Of a DNA stretch of 42,030 bases, positions 1-7,276 are shown piece after piece (position 1 is the stretch's first letter; each line of letters starts with the position of its first letter). The translations under genes were made by a program, and so were the position numbers. The stretch is from SAT2750 sp963581185. GTDB taxonomy: Bacteria; Planctomycetota; Planctomycetia; Pirellulales; Pirellulaceae. The stretch is from contig CAUZOB010000009.1 in NCBI GenBank assembly GCA_963581185.1, forward strand, positions 1 to 42,030. The letters run 5' to 3'. The notes below the pieces were generated by a model. The model made no database searches. It was not told where the DNA came from and worked only from the letters and a program-made list of their open reading frames with translations.

Positions 1-237
1 GCGGAACCAGCCGATGACCTGTGTCGTTCCCCGTACGTCCACACGGGCGACCTCGCCCGCTTCAATCTTCTGGTTGAATTCGACGAATGTGAGCGTCTCA
101 GCGGCATTGCGACTCATGTACCAGGTCACGGCCAGAATGATGCCGAGCACCACGAGGATCCACATCCGGCCACTCTCGCGTTGCGGCGGGTCGCCCTCGG
201 GACGGGAACGTGGGTTGTTTTGAGGAGCTGGTGTCAT
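1..237 (-). CDS. ftsH: FtsH ATP-dependent zinc metalloprotease, N-terminal 79 residues (partial)
   Basis: Reading the minus strand from an ATG at 237 gives an open frame of 79 codons that runs off the window. A polar, Pro/Arg-rich cytoplasmic tail (residues 1-24) is followed by one membrane segment (about 25-41) and then the start of the FtsH extracytoplasmic domain, with the typical LTFVEFNQKIEAGEVARVDV-type stretch at residues 49-68. FtsH is a membrane-anchored hexameric AAA+ protease that degrades misfolded membrane proteins and some regulators (in enterobacteria also LpxC, whose gene lies in this window). The ATPase and HExxH zinc site would lie beyond position 1 and cannot be seen, so the call rests on the N-terminal domain alone. 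No strong ribosome binding site precedes the ATG. Confidence 0.82.
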   Translation of the reverse strand, partial: MTPAPQNNPRSRPEGDPPQRESGRMWILVVLGIILAVTWYMSRNAAETLTFVEFNQKIEAGEVARVDVRGTTQVIGWFR

Positions 238-288
238 CGATTTGAGATCCGGCCAAGTGCTTGTGAACTGGACATTTCATTTTATCTT

Positions 289-333
289 GGCTGCCCCCTG
301 AAAGAAAAGGCAGCCGCGGCAGATTAGCTGCCG
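289..333. other. Pair of adjacent inverted repeats in the ftsH leader region
   Basis: GGCTGCC at 289-295 pairs with GGCAGCC at 309-315 (13-nt loop), and immediately beside it CGGCAG at 317-322 pairs with CTGCCG at 328-333 (5-nt loop). The arms share sequence, so alternative pairings between the two hairpins are possible. They lie 52 bp upstream of the minus-strand ftsH start and downstream of the minus-strand gene ending at 453. No T-run follows on the minus strand, so this is not a canonical intrinsic terminator. It may end the upstream transcript or act in the ftsH leader; the role is inference. Confidence 0.35.
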
Positions 334-452
334 TAGAGAATGGTCGGCAGGAGCAGCGGAAATACGAATCAGGATGATATTCAGCGCTGCGGTGGTGCAG
401 ATCGCGGCTCCGGACGAGTCCTCACTGGTTCTCAACTGACCTGCTATGACTG

Positions 453-1508
453 CTAACGACGTGCGGGTGGCGTTGGTGATGTGCCGTGGAAACGGCTGTT
501 AAAAGGCGACGGATCGAAGGGGTCGGCAGAAATCAACGGTCGCCGAGCAGCTGGTAGATGCGGTGCGAAAGGAGCGGCGGCACCGGCCTCAATAGCCACG
601 TGGGGAAATGGTTGGGGTGTTGGTTGAGCTAGCAGAGCGGGCACTTTGACATCATCTGGCGACTGCGGTTGTCCCGGCAACTGGATGGCACGCTCGCACC
701 AGGCACGCAATTGCTGTAACTGGCGGTTGTCTCGTGACACCAGAACGCCAGCCGCGACCGGGCCATGTGGCGAATCGGGAGCCGTCAATAAATGGCTCGC
801 ATTCACGTCTTTGCTATTGAGCTGCTCCAGGACATTGAACAGGTTGCGCTGTGTAAGGCGTTGGGGAATCGGCCGTCGTGACGAAGTGCGGATGAGAGTA
901 AAAGCTGAATTGGCCGCTGGACCGTGACAACCATTTGAACCGCAGCGGTTGAGCAGGATCGGTTGAATTGTGCTGCTGAATTGCTGAATCGTCTCGGCAG
1001 GTACGGTGGCGAGTCTCTGGCTCACCTGCTGGCTGGTGACAACCGCGACTGGCGGCGCGGCGGCCACGGCTACATGTGCCGTGCTGTTGGCGGTTGAACG
1101 CGTGGCAAGCCGGCGCTGAAGATTCGAGATGCGTCGGTCGGATGGCGAGAGCTTGATCGCCTGGTCAAGTTGCTGCTGCGCTCGCTCCAGTAGACCGCTG
1201 CGGATGCACCAATCGACAAGTTTCAGTGTGGATGAAATGTTGCCAGGCTCCACACCCGCTTGTCGATAAAAATAGAGCTGGTCGAGTGTCTCGCCGCGAT
1301 AGGCGATCATCGTGCTGGGGATCCGCATCAACACTCCGCTCGATAGTTTCAACACGTGCTGGTCGCCCTCCTGCTGGCAGACAGCGTGCAGCGTCTGGCC
1401 ATTCGCCAGAAGCACGTACTCCAGCCTCTCAGCTGGCGGTACAGCTACTAATCGGGATGCTAGCACCAGGGCCAGCACGACAGAGAATTGGAGGATGGAA
1501 CGCTGCAT
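453..1508 (-). CDS. Secreted hypothetical protein with CX4CH motif and a TPR-like helical segment
   Basis: A 351-residue protein that starts at an ATG with an N-terminal signal peptide (hydrophobic residues 5-23, then AVPP). Residues 27-80 look like a small beta-rich domain. Residues 90-135 are helical and TPR-like, with a phrase of the type LLERAQQQLDQAIKLSPSD. A Ala/Val/Thr-rich linker (138-165) follows. Residues 178-275 hold an NRCGSNGCHGP motif (C189, C194, H195), which resembles a cytochrome c heme site with four residues instead of two between the cysteines, as in planctomycete c-type-like domains. The tail is Pro-rich and probably disordered. I recognise the architecture as planctomycete, but no function is known to me. 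It lies upstream of ftsH on the same strand with a 215-bp gap, so co-transcription is uncertain. Confidence 0.72.
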   Translation of the reverse strand: MQRSILQFSVVLALVLASRLVAVPPAERLEYVLLANGQTLHAVCQQEGDQHVLKLSSGVLMRIPSTMIAYRGETLDQLYFYRQAGVEPGNISSTLKLVDWCIRSGLLERAQQQLDQAIKLSPSDRRISNLQRRLATRSTANSTAHVAVAAAPPVAVVTSQQVSQRLATVPAETIQQFSSTIQPILLNRCGSNGCHGPAANSAFTLIRTSSRRPIPQRLTQRNLFNVLEQLNSKDVNASHLLTAPDSPHGPVAAGVLVSRDNRQLQQLRAWCERAIQLPGQPQSPDDVKVPALLAQPTPQPFPHVAIEAGAAAPFAPHLPAARRPLISADPFDPSPFNSRFHGTSPTPPARR

Positions 1509-1815
1509 GGCGGACGAACGATAGGAAAAACTGGCACAATCGTCAATGCGGATCTAGTAACTGCCAGCCAGCCCCGATCCGTCCCTGTTCAGGACTGCCG
1601 TGGCGGCCGATCATGATCCACAGAGAGGTGCCAGTTTGAGTTAACACGGCCAGATGCCGAATCGACCAGCAGTAGTAAAATAACTGGTTTATTGCGGCCA
1701 GGTGCCGGGCTATTGGTTTCCGTCTGACGGCCTTACGGATCATAAGGGGATGCGAACTCTCGCTTCACCTACCGCGTAGTGGCATTAACGGAATACCGGC
1801 GGAGAAAGATCAACA
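1509..1815. other. 307-bp divergent intergenic region
   Basis: This spacer separates the start of the minus-strand CX4CH protein (1508) from the start of the plus-strand ABC permease (1816), so it should hold the promoters of both. I see no convincing gene: the one minus-strand reading frame here has no family resemblance and no ribosome binding site. A short palindrome, CCGTCTGACGG, lies near 1717-1727. No clear -35/-10 pair could be assigned. Confidence 0.5.
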
Positions 1816-3549
1816 ATGGAAAACGCTCTTCAACTCCTGGCCCTCGCTCCCCGCTGGAGCGCCTGGCTGACACCGATCTGGATCCTCGGCCTGGGAGCAC
1901 TTACAGGTGCAGGATTGTTGTGCATCTTATGGGGAATGTTTCGTGTCTTATCGCGTGTCCCTCAACTGGGGTCGATTGCGGCTGATCCGAAACGAACAGT
2001 GCGGCTGACGACGATCATGGCTGGCGTCCTGTCGCTGCTTGTGATCCCCTTGTTGATTGTGCCCTCGGCGGCTGACCGGGGACTGTTTGAGACAATCCTG
2101 CTTTCAGGGGCAAGCATGCTGTTGAGCTGGTGCGCATGCTACGCCTTCCTGGTGCTCTGCTGGCGGCGAACGGTTGATGAGATCATCCCGGCCGTTCAGG
2201 AAGGAGCATTGTGGTACATGCTGATCCTGGTCGTGACCGCATTCGCCTGGTTTGGCGTGGTCGGCGCATTTCTTGTGGACAGGCCAGCGGATGTGATTTC
2301 CTCGATAGCCAGGATTCCGGCAACTGGGGAGACATCCCATACGGCCAGCGTGGCGGGCCCCACAACGGCGGATGAGGAGCCGATAAGCACAGTCGATGTA
2401 GAATTCCGCACGGATGAATTGCGAGCGATGTCGGTCTCCGCCACGGGACGACTTACTTTCTCATATCGGCCGTTTGAGGAATCGACAGAAGACCAGATGA
2501 TTTTGGTGACAGCGGATGAGCCGTACCAGGAGCAGCGGCCTGACCTGTCACCTCCGGGCAATGTGCTGATCGAAACGGTCAGATTGATGCATGTCCGTAA
2601 CGAGAGTGGCCAGGCTATCGAGATGTCAATCACCTACCGCACCGCGCCCGCTTACGCTCAGGTCCGAAGCATACCGATGGTCGCTCTGGTGATCGCCTTG
2701 ATCACGATGATTTACCTGGTCCAGCGGGCAGCCATGCCAAGAATGTCTGCAATCGCTCTCGCGACTTTCAAGAGTGAAATAGCCCAGCCGCTGTTCTGGT
2801 TAGCTGTCGGCTTCGGTGCATTTGCGATCGTGGTGTTTGTCTATATCCCCTACAACACGTTTGGCGAAGATATCAAGATGCTCAAGGATACCGGTCTGAC
2901 CATGATCATGGTGCTCGGAATCCTCGTCGCTCTGTGGTCTGCCAGTAATTCTGTTGCCGAGGAAATTGAAGGCCGGACAGCGCTCACGGTGCTCTCCAAG
3001 CCGCTCGGCCGCCGTTCGTTTGTACTGGGAAAATTCATCGGGATCAGCTGGACAACGTTGCTGTTGTTTGTCTTCCTCGGTGGCTGGTTCCTCGTTTGGG
3101 TGGCCCGAAAACCGATCTTCGATTCCCGCGAGTACGGCACTGGCCTGCCCCCCTGGGAACTCTGTTACGTGGAGATGATGAGTGTCCTGCCGGGCTTGCT
3201 GCTGGCTTACATGGAAACCCTGGTGCTGGCGGCACTCAGCGTGGCGATTTCCACGCGACTCAACCTGCTGGCTAACTTCACGATCTGCCTGACAATCTAC
3301 CTGCTCGGCCACCTCACGCCGCTGGTTGTCCAGAGCAACGTGACCTCGTTCGAGATCGTCAGGTTCTTTGGCCAATTGATCGCTACGATCTTCCCCAACC
3401 TGGAGCACTTTAATGTGCAAGCGGCGGTGGCTGCAGGGGTTGATGTGCCGTACGAATACCTCGCCTGGGCATTCTGTTATTGCCTGGTCTACAGCGTGAT
3501 CGCCATGCTATTGGCATTGATCATGTTTGAAGACCGCGACCTGGCCTAA
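1816..3549 (+). CDS. ABC-2 type transporter permease with large extracytoplasmic loop
   Basis: A 577-residue integral membrane protein. Hydrophobic segments lie at about residues 20-45, 64-84, 95-116 and 132-154, followed by a polar domain of some 130 residues (155-285), then further segments at about 286-303, 325-344, 360-377 and 407-428, and several more to the C-terminus. The conserved ABC-2 signature region, EEIEGRTALTVLSKPLGRRS, spans residues 382-401; this is the cytoplasmic coupling segment that contacts the ATPase. The fused N-terminal half is longer than a usual ABC-2 permease. No ATP-binding subunit is encoded nearby in this window, so the partner must come from elsewhere; the substrate is unknown. 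The start is preceded by GGAG about 11 bases upstream. It converges on the gene ending at 3570. Confidence 0.8.
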   Translation: MENALQLLALAPRWSAWLTPIWILGLGALTGAGLLCILWGMFRVLSRVPQLGSIAADPKRTVRLTTIMAGVLSLLVIPLLIVPSAADRGLFETILLSGASMLLSWCACYAFLVLCWRRTVDEIIPAVQEGALWYMLILVVTAFAWFGVVGAFLVDRPADVISSIARIPATGETSHTASVAGPTTADEEPISTVDVEFRTDELRAMSVSATGRLTFSYRPFEESTEDQMILVTADEPYQEQRPDLSPPGNVLIETVRLMHVRNESGQAIEMSITYRTAPAYAQVRSIPMVALVIALITMIYLVQRAAMPRMSAIALATFKSEIAQPLFWLAVGFGAFAIVVFVYIPYNTFGEDIKMLKDTGLTMIMVLGILVALWSASNSVAEEIEGRTALTVLSKPLGRRSFVLGKFIGISWTTLLLFVFLGGWFLVWVARKPIFDSREYGTGLPPWELCYVEMMSVLPGLLLAYMETLVLAALSVAISTRLNLLANFTICLTIYLLGHLTPLVVQSNVTSFEIVRFFGQLIATIFPNLEHFNVQAAVAAGVDVPYEYLAWAFCYCLVYSVIAMLLALIMFEDRDLA

Positions 3550-3569
3550 CTGCCAGGACGTGATCGCTA

Positions 3570-4664
3570 CTAACCGGCTCGCCGCTGCTGGCTTGCAGAC
3601 CGACTATCGAGCTGGCTGCTGGCGGCAAAGAAATGTGGACCCCGCAGGTCGTGGTGTGCGCCATTCCAGCGGTGTCCCGCGATCGAATCGACGATCTGCT
3701 GAGCGACGGTGAGTGCATTGAGGCCGTCGCTGCCAGGCACCTGGACCGGCTGGCCGGTACGAATTGCGGTCGCCAGGTCGTGATGTTCATCGGCCAGTGC
3801 GTTTGCCTCGGGGACTTCGATTTCCTGTCGTGGCAGGAGGTCTTCAAAGAACCGTTCTATCAACCGTTCTCGTTCCTCGCCAATCACCTGGGCAGGATCG
3901 ATGCTCTGTTGTCTGACGGTGGATGAAAGCCCAATATGTTCGGCGGAGCCCTGGTCGAAGTCGATCGTGGTATGGCCAGTGGCGCTGTACAGCTGTAATT
4001 GTCGGCGCGTCTGAACGCTGACCCGGGAGGCCGACAGGTCTGCCACACAACCGTTGGCAAATTCCAGTCGCGCCCTGGCGAGATCCTCGTGGGGGCCAAT
4101 CACCGTGGCACCCATCGCACTCACGCTGGTCACCGGACTGGCGACAGTTGAGAGCACCAAGTCCAGATCGTGGATCATCAGGTCAAGTACCACGCCGACG
4201 TCCACCGAACGAAATTTGTAAGGAGCCAGTCGTGTGGCCTCGATGTATCTGGGCTGCTCTATATAGGGCAGGGCTGCCCGAAAGGCCGGATTGAAGCGTT
4301 CCACATGTCCCACCTGCAGGACTCGCTGATGTTGCTCGGCAAGTTCTACCAGAGCGGTCGCCTGGGCCGTCGTCATCGTGATCGGTTTTTCAACCAGTAG
4401 ATGAACGCCAGCAGCCAGCAGGAATGAAGCAACCTCGTGATGCAGAGCCGTCGGGGTGGCAACGACGGCCGCCTGGATTCGACCAGCCAGCTCACGGTAG
4501 TCACTCAGTACCGCCACGCCAAAATCCCTGGCAACTCCGGCGCGGGCTTCGGCTGACGGGTCAACCGCCGCAACAACTTCGAATGCCGGGTTCTCTAGCA
4601 GCAAGCGAGTGTGGATACGGCCAAGGTGGCCGGTGCCAATAATAGCGATAGGTAATGGCGTCAT
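3570..4664 (-). CDS. Gfo/Idh/MocA oxidoreductase, GnnA-like UDP-GlcNAc 3-dehydrogenase candidate
   Basis: A 364-residue NAD(P)-dependent oxidoreductase. The dinucleotide-binding GTGHLG motif is at residues 10-15, the family EKP motif (92-94) follows the Rossmann fold, and the C-terminal half has the DVGVVLDLMIHDLDLV stretch typical of the sub-group found beside lpxA. Its ATG overlaps the lpxA stop codon (ATGA), so translation is coupled to lpxA. In Acidithiobacillus and Leptospira, GnnA oxidises the 3-hydroxyl of UDP-GlcNAc and GnnB then transaminates it, giving UDP-GlcNAc3N that LpxA N-acylates. The context suggests the same role here. No GnnB-type aminotransferase is in the window, so the exact substrate is inference. 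The last 25 residues or so are polar and probably disordered. Confidence 0.78.
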   Translation of the reverse strand: MTPLPIAIIGTGHLGRIHTRLLLENPAFEVVAAVDPSAEARAGVARDFGVAVLSDYRELAGRIQAAVVATPTALHHEVASFLLAAGVHLLVEKPITMTTAQATALVELAEQHQRVLQVGHVERFNPAFRAALPYIEQPRYIEATRLAPYKFRSVDVGVVLDLMIHDLDLVLSTVASPVTSVSAMGATVIGPHEDLARARLEFANGCVADLSASRVSVQTRRQLQLYSATGHTTIDFDQGSAEHIGLSSTVRQQSIDPAQVIGEERERLIERFFEDLLPRQEIEVPEANALADEHHDLATAIRTGQPVQVPGSDGLNALTVAQQIVDSIAGHRWNGAHHDLRGPHFFAASSQLDSRSASQQRRAG

Positions 4665-5464
4665 GCCGCCCTCCGAATGTCCCTGCTGCGACCATGACGA
4701 CCATCCTGTTGGGTCTGCACGAAACGGAGCAGGTGATTGACGCTTGGTGTGATTTGATTATTGCCATGCAAGATATCGCGGGCATGTTCCAGGCCAACCT
4801 TGGCGCGATAAATCAGCCGATGAGCATCGGCCAGGGCGCTGATATCCTCAGCCGGAAAATCGTTGCGCTTGAGTGCCACGATATTGATACAGCGTGGACG
4901 GGCCGGATTGCCGTCGACCAGCATGAAGGGAGGTACGTCGTGGATTACGCGACTCAGTCCACCAATGAAGCTGAATTGGCCGACCGTGTTGAATTGATGG
5001 ATTGCCACCGCTCCGGAAATCGTGGCGTGATCATGGACGTGGACGTGTCCACCCAGCAGGGTAGCATTGGCCATCACCACATGGTTCCCGATCTTGCAAT
5101 CATGGGCGACATGGGCGCAGGCCATGATAAAACAGTTGCTTCCTATCGAGGTTATCCCGTCTTCCTTTTCGCTTGCTCGATTGACGGTGACACCCTCTCG
5201 AAAGACGTTGTTGTCGCCGATCATCGTCTGGGTATCGGTCCCCTTGTAACTGAGGTCCTGCGGTGCGCCGGCGATCACCACGCCCGGAAAGAAGTGGTTG
5301 TTAGCGCCAATCCGCGCATTGCGCTCAATCGTGACATTGTTCTCGAGTCGCGTACCCGGGCCGATTGTGACATCGGGTCCAATCACGCAGAAGGGGCCAA
5401 CAATGACATCATCTGCCAGCTCGGCGGATGGATCGACTACGGCGAATTCAGCAACGTGGGCCAT
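4661..5464 (-). CDS. lpxA: UDP-N-acetylglucosamine acyltransferase (LpxA)
   Basis: A 267-residue left-handed beta-helix acyltransferase that performs the first step of lipid A synthesis, transferring a 3-hydroxyacyl chain from acyl carrier protein to UDP-GlcNAc (or its 3-amino derivative) in the cytoplasm. Hexapeptide repeats run from about residue 8 to 190. Family landmarks are the QDLSYKG segment (substrate-binding Lys), the AHVAHDC catalytic-histidine motif, and HQFNTVGQFSFIGG. The C-terminal helical domain follows GNPARPRCINIVALKRNDF. Length matches the family. It starts 30 bp after lpxC with AGGA upstream, and its stop overlaps the next gene. A long frame on the opposite strand is only its shadow. 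Confidence 0.95.
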   Translation of the reverse strand: MAHVAEFAVVDPSAELADDVIVGPFCVIGPDVTIGPGTRLENNVTIERNARIGANNHFFPGVVIAGAPQDLSYKGTDTQTMIGDNNVFREGVTVNRASEKEDGITSIGSNCFIMACAHVAHDCKIGNHVVMANATLLGGHVHVHDHATISGAVAIHQFNTVGQFSFIGGLSRVIHDVPPFMLVDGNPARPRCINIVALKRNDFPAEDISALADAHRLIYRAKVGLEHARDILHGNNQITPSVNHLLRFVQTQQDGRHGRSRDIRRAA

Positions 5465-5494
5465 CAGGCGTCCTGGTCTATTGATCGTAAGGTG

Positions 5495-6397
5495 TTAAGC
5501 GACGCGTAGCAGCGGTCGCGATACTGTTGGTTGCTGATGTTGCAGGGCAGACACCAGCTCGGCATTCAGTCGATGGCCACTGCGAAAGGCGGATATCCTT
5601 CCACAAAGCTGCCGACCGGAGAGTGCCAGGTCGCCGACAAGATCAAGGGTCTTGTGCCGCACGCACTCATCCTCGAATCGCAAGGGGTTATCGACGGGGC
5701 CGGTTTCGTCAAAAACCAGCAAGTCGTGGCAGGTGACACGACTCCCCAGGCCCTGACTTTGCAGCCATTCGGCCTCGGCCTTGAGAATGAACGTCCTGGC
5801 CGCCGCAACTTCCTTAACAAAGGAAGCGGGTTCCAATGTCAATTCGAATGTTTGTCGTCCGATCGGACTGTCGCCGCCATAATCCAGCACGTAGGTGAGA
5901 ATAAGGCTACCGGCGGGATCGTTGGGCAGCAGCGGTTCGGCCGTCACCCAGCTCTCGGTGTCGCCGACTCGAGTCGAAGAGTCGATCACGAGTGGCTCGC
6001 AATAGCCGTCCTGCTGAACAATCCCGGCATCGAGGATCGCGGTCACGAAAGGCTGGCTCGATCCGTCGCAACCCGGCAACTCGCTGGATGTCGTCCAGAC
6101 TTCGCAATTGTCGACCTGCAGTCCCGCCAGAGCGGCGACCACGTGTTCGACCATTTCGACCGAGTAGCCGTAGTAGGTGAGGTTTGTTCGCCGTGGCACA
6201 TTGACACGGTTGCCGACGTCGACCTGGATGCGGTGATAGTTCTTTAGATCCTCGCGGACAAAAACGATCCCGCTATCGATCGGTCCCGGCCGAAAGTCGA
6301 TTGTCACATCGCTGCCGGACCAGTAGCCAAAACCGCTCACGTGACTCGGCCGTATAATCGTCTGTTGGCGACGTGCCAAGGGTTTAGCGTGATCCAC
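5495..6397 (-). CDS. lpxC: UDP-3-O-acyl-N-acetylglucosamine deacetylase (LpxC)
   Basis: A 300-residue zinc amidase that removes the N-acetyl group in the committed step of lipid A synthesis. All key residues are visible: EH at 84-85 in VEHVVAALAGLQVDN, H248 and D252 in HKTLDLVGDL (zinc ligands), and catalytic H275 in SGHRLN. The substrate loop LPGCDGSSQPFV is at 107-118. Length fits the single-domain enzyme; it is not fused to FabZ as in some Bacteroidetes. The start is a GTG with a weak ribosome binding site, and no ATG occurs until residue 82, so the start is less certain than the identity. It follows the ompH/skp gene and precedes lpxA on the same strand. Confidence 0.95.
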   Translation of the reverse strand: MDHAKPLARRQQTIIRPSHVSGFGYWSGSDVTIDFRPGPIDSGIVFVREDLKNYHRIQVDVGNRVNVPRRTNLTYYGYSVEMVEHVVAALAGLQVDNCEVWTTSSELPGCDGSSQPFVTAILDAGIVQQDGYCEPLVIDSSTRVGDTESWVTAEPLLPNDPAGSLILTYVLDYGGDSPIGRQTFELTLEPASFVKEVAAARTFILKAEAEWLQSQGLGSRVTCHDLLVFDETGPVDNPLRFEDECVRHKTLDLVGDLALSGRQLCGRISAFRSGHRLNAELVSALQHQQPTVSRPLLRVA

Positions 6398-6458
6398 CGT
6401 AAGGCTCTGTCAAAGTGAGTGGAGGTCGAAACAGGGAGGGGCGAGCAGGAGTGCTCGG

Positions 6459-7085
6459 TTAACGTGTGCCGCCAGGACGTGGCGGTACTGTCGGCCGAGT
6501 GCCCACGCCTGGAGCCGGCGCACCGGAATTCAATTGATCCACAATGTACTGGGTGATGTTCAGGCTGCGTTGGTAGACGACGCGACGGTTGATTTCCGTC
6601 AGCACCTGGTTGGGATTGGCCGAATCGACCTCGCGATTGTCGAAGGCCAGTACCAGGTTGATGCCATTCGCCTCAGAAAAACGGGATACTGCGCTGGTAA
6701 TATCCTGGTAAGCCGCATGCGACGCCTGAGCGCGACGAATGATAAAGGCCTTACGGCCAATGTCGGCCTGGACCGTCCCGTCTGCTTTCAGCTTGGCAAT
6801 CCGTGTCTCGAGTTGAGTGTAGGCTGCCGTGCCGGGTCGGTAGTCCTTGAGTTCGGTCAGCATAGTCTGGATAGCCTTGGCCTTGCCACGCATCTCGGCT
6901 GCCAGGACTTCCTCGTCCTTGCGGACATCTCCGAGCATCGCTTTGTAGCGACGGTAATTCTCAAAGACCTCTTCAATGTCGAGTAAGGCGACTCTTGTGC
7001 CCTGGGGGGCCTGCGCCTTGAGTGTGGTAACGGGGACCGCGAAGACGGTCATGAGAACGGAAAGTAGGAGAATACGGGTTCGCAC
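6459..7085 (-). CDS. OmpH/Skp family periplasmic chaperone
   Basis: A 208-residue exported protein. I place the start at GTG 7085 because a strong AAGGAG lies 8 bases upstream and the first residues then form a clean signal peptide (VRTRILLLSVLMTVFAVPVTTLKAQA); a longer reading to 7220 would add 45 non-homologous residues. The mature protein has an ALLDIEEVFENYRRYKAM start like Skp, then a long charged coiled coil (roughly residues 50-120 of the mature chain), then a second short alpha/beta segment ending in NITQYIVDQLN, and a Pro/Gly-rich tail. Skp escorts unfolded outer-membrane proteins through the periplasm. In proteobacteria skp also sits just before lpx genes, so its position ahead of lpxC supports the call. 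Confidence 0.85.
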   Translation of the reverse strand: MRTRILLLSVLMTVFAVPVTTLKAQAPQGTRVALLDIEEVFENYRRYKAMLGDVRKDEEVLAAEMRGKAKAIQTMLTELKDYRPGTAAYTQLETRIAKLKADGTVQADIGRKAFIIRRAQASHAAYQDITSAVSRFSEANGINLVLAFDNREVDSANPNQVLTEINRRVVYQRSLNITQYIVDQLNSGAPAPGVGTRPTVPPRPGGTR

Positions 7086-7093
7086 AGTCAGCA

Positions 7094-7099
7094 CTCCTT
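7094..7099 (-). promoter_or_regulatory. Ribosome binding site that fixes the ompH/skp start
   Basis: On the minus strand AAGGAG is followed by 8 bases and then GTG at 7085. It is a near-ideal Shine-Dalgarno match and is the main reason to reject the longer upstream start. Confidence 0.75.
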
Positions 7100-7276
7100 G
7101 CTGCGAAAATGGAAAGCGGCCCGATCCATGGGCCACCCTGGTGTGGTCTGTCGTCGAGTGCCAGCAGAGGCTGGTGCTCGAAAGCGGGGGTATTCTGCAG
7201 AAAAACCCCTGGTAGCTCAAGACCAGTTTGTCGCCGCTGCGGCGGCCAGCAGTTGCTCTGTTACGAAACCGGCAAA

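Noticed and set aside
1543..1743. 66-codon minus-strand frame in the 1509-1815 spacer
   Set aside because: No ribosome binding site, no family resemblance and unusual composition for this genome; treated as non-coding.
2800..3420. Minus-strand frame of 206 codons opposite the ABC permease
   Set aside because: Very His/Gln/Asp-rich, a typical shadow of a hydrophobic reading frame on the other strand.
4655..6247. Two long plus-strand frames of 284 and 238 codons opposite lpxA and lpxC
   Set aside because: Both run antisense to genes with every catalytic motif intact, have no family resemblance of their own, and are expected shadows of codon bias.
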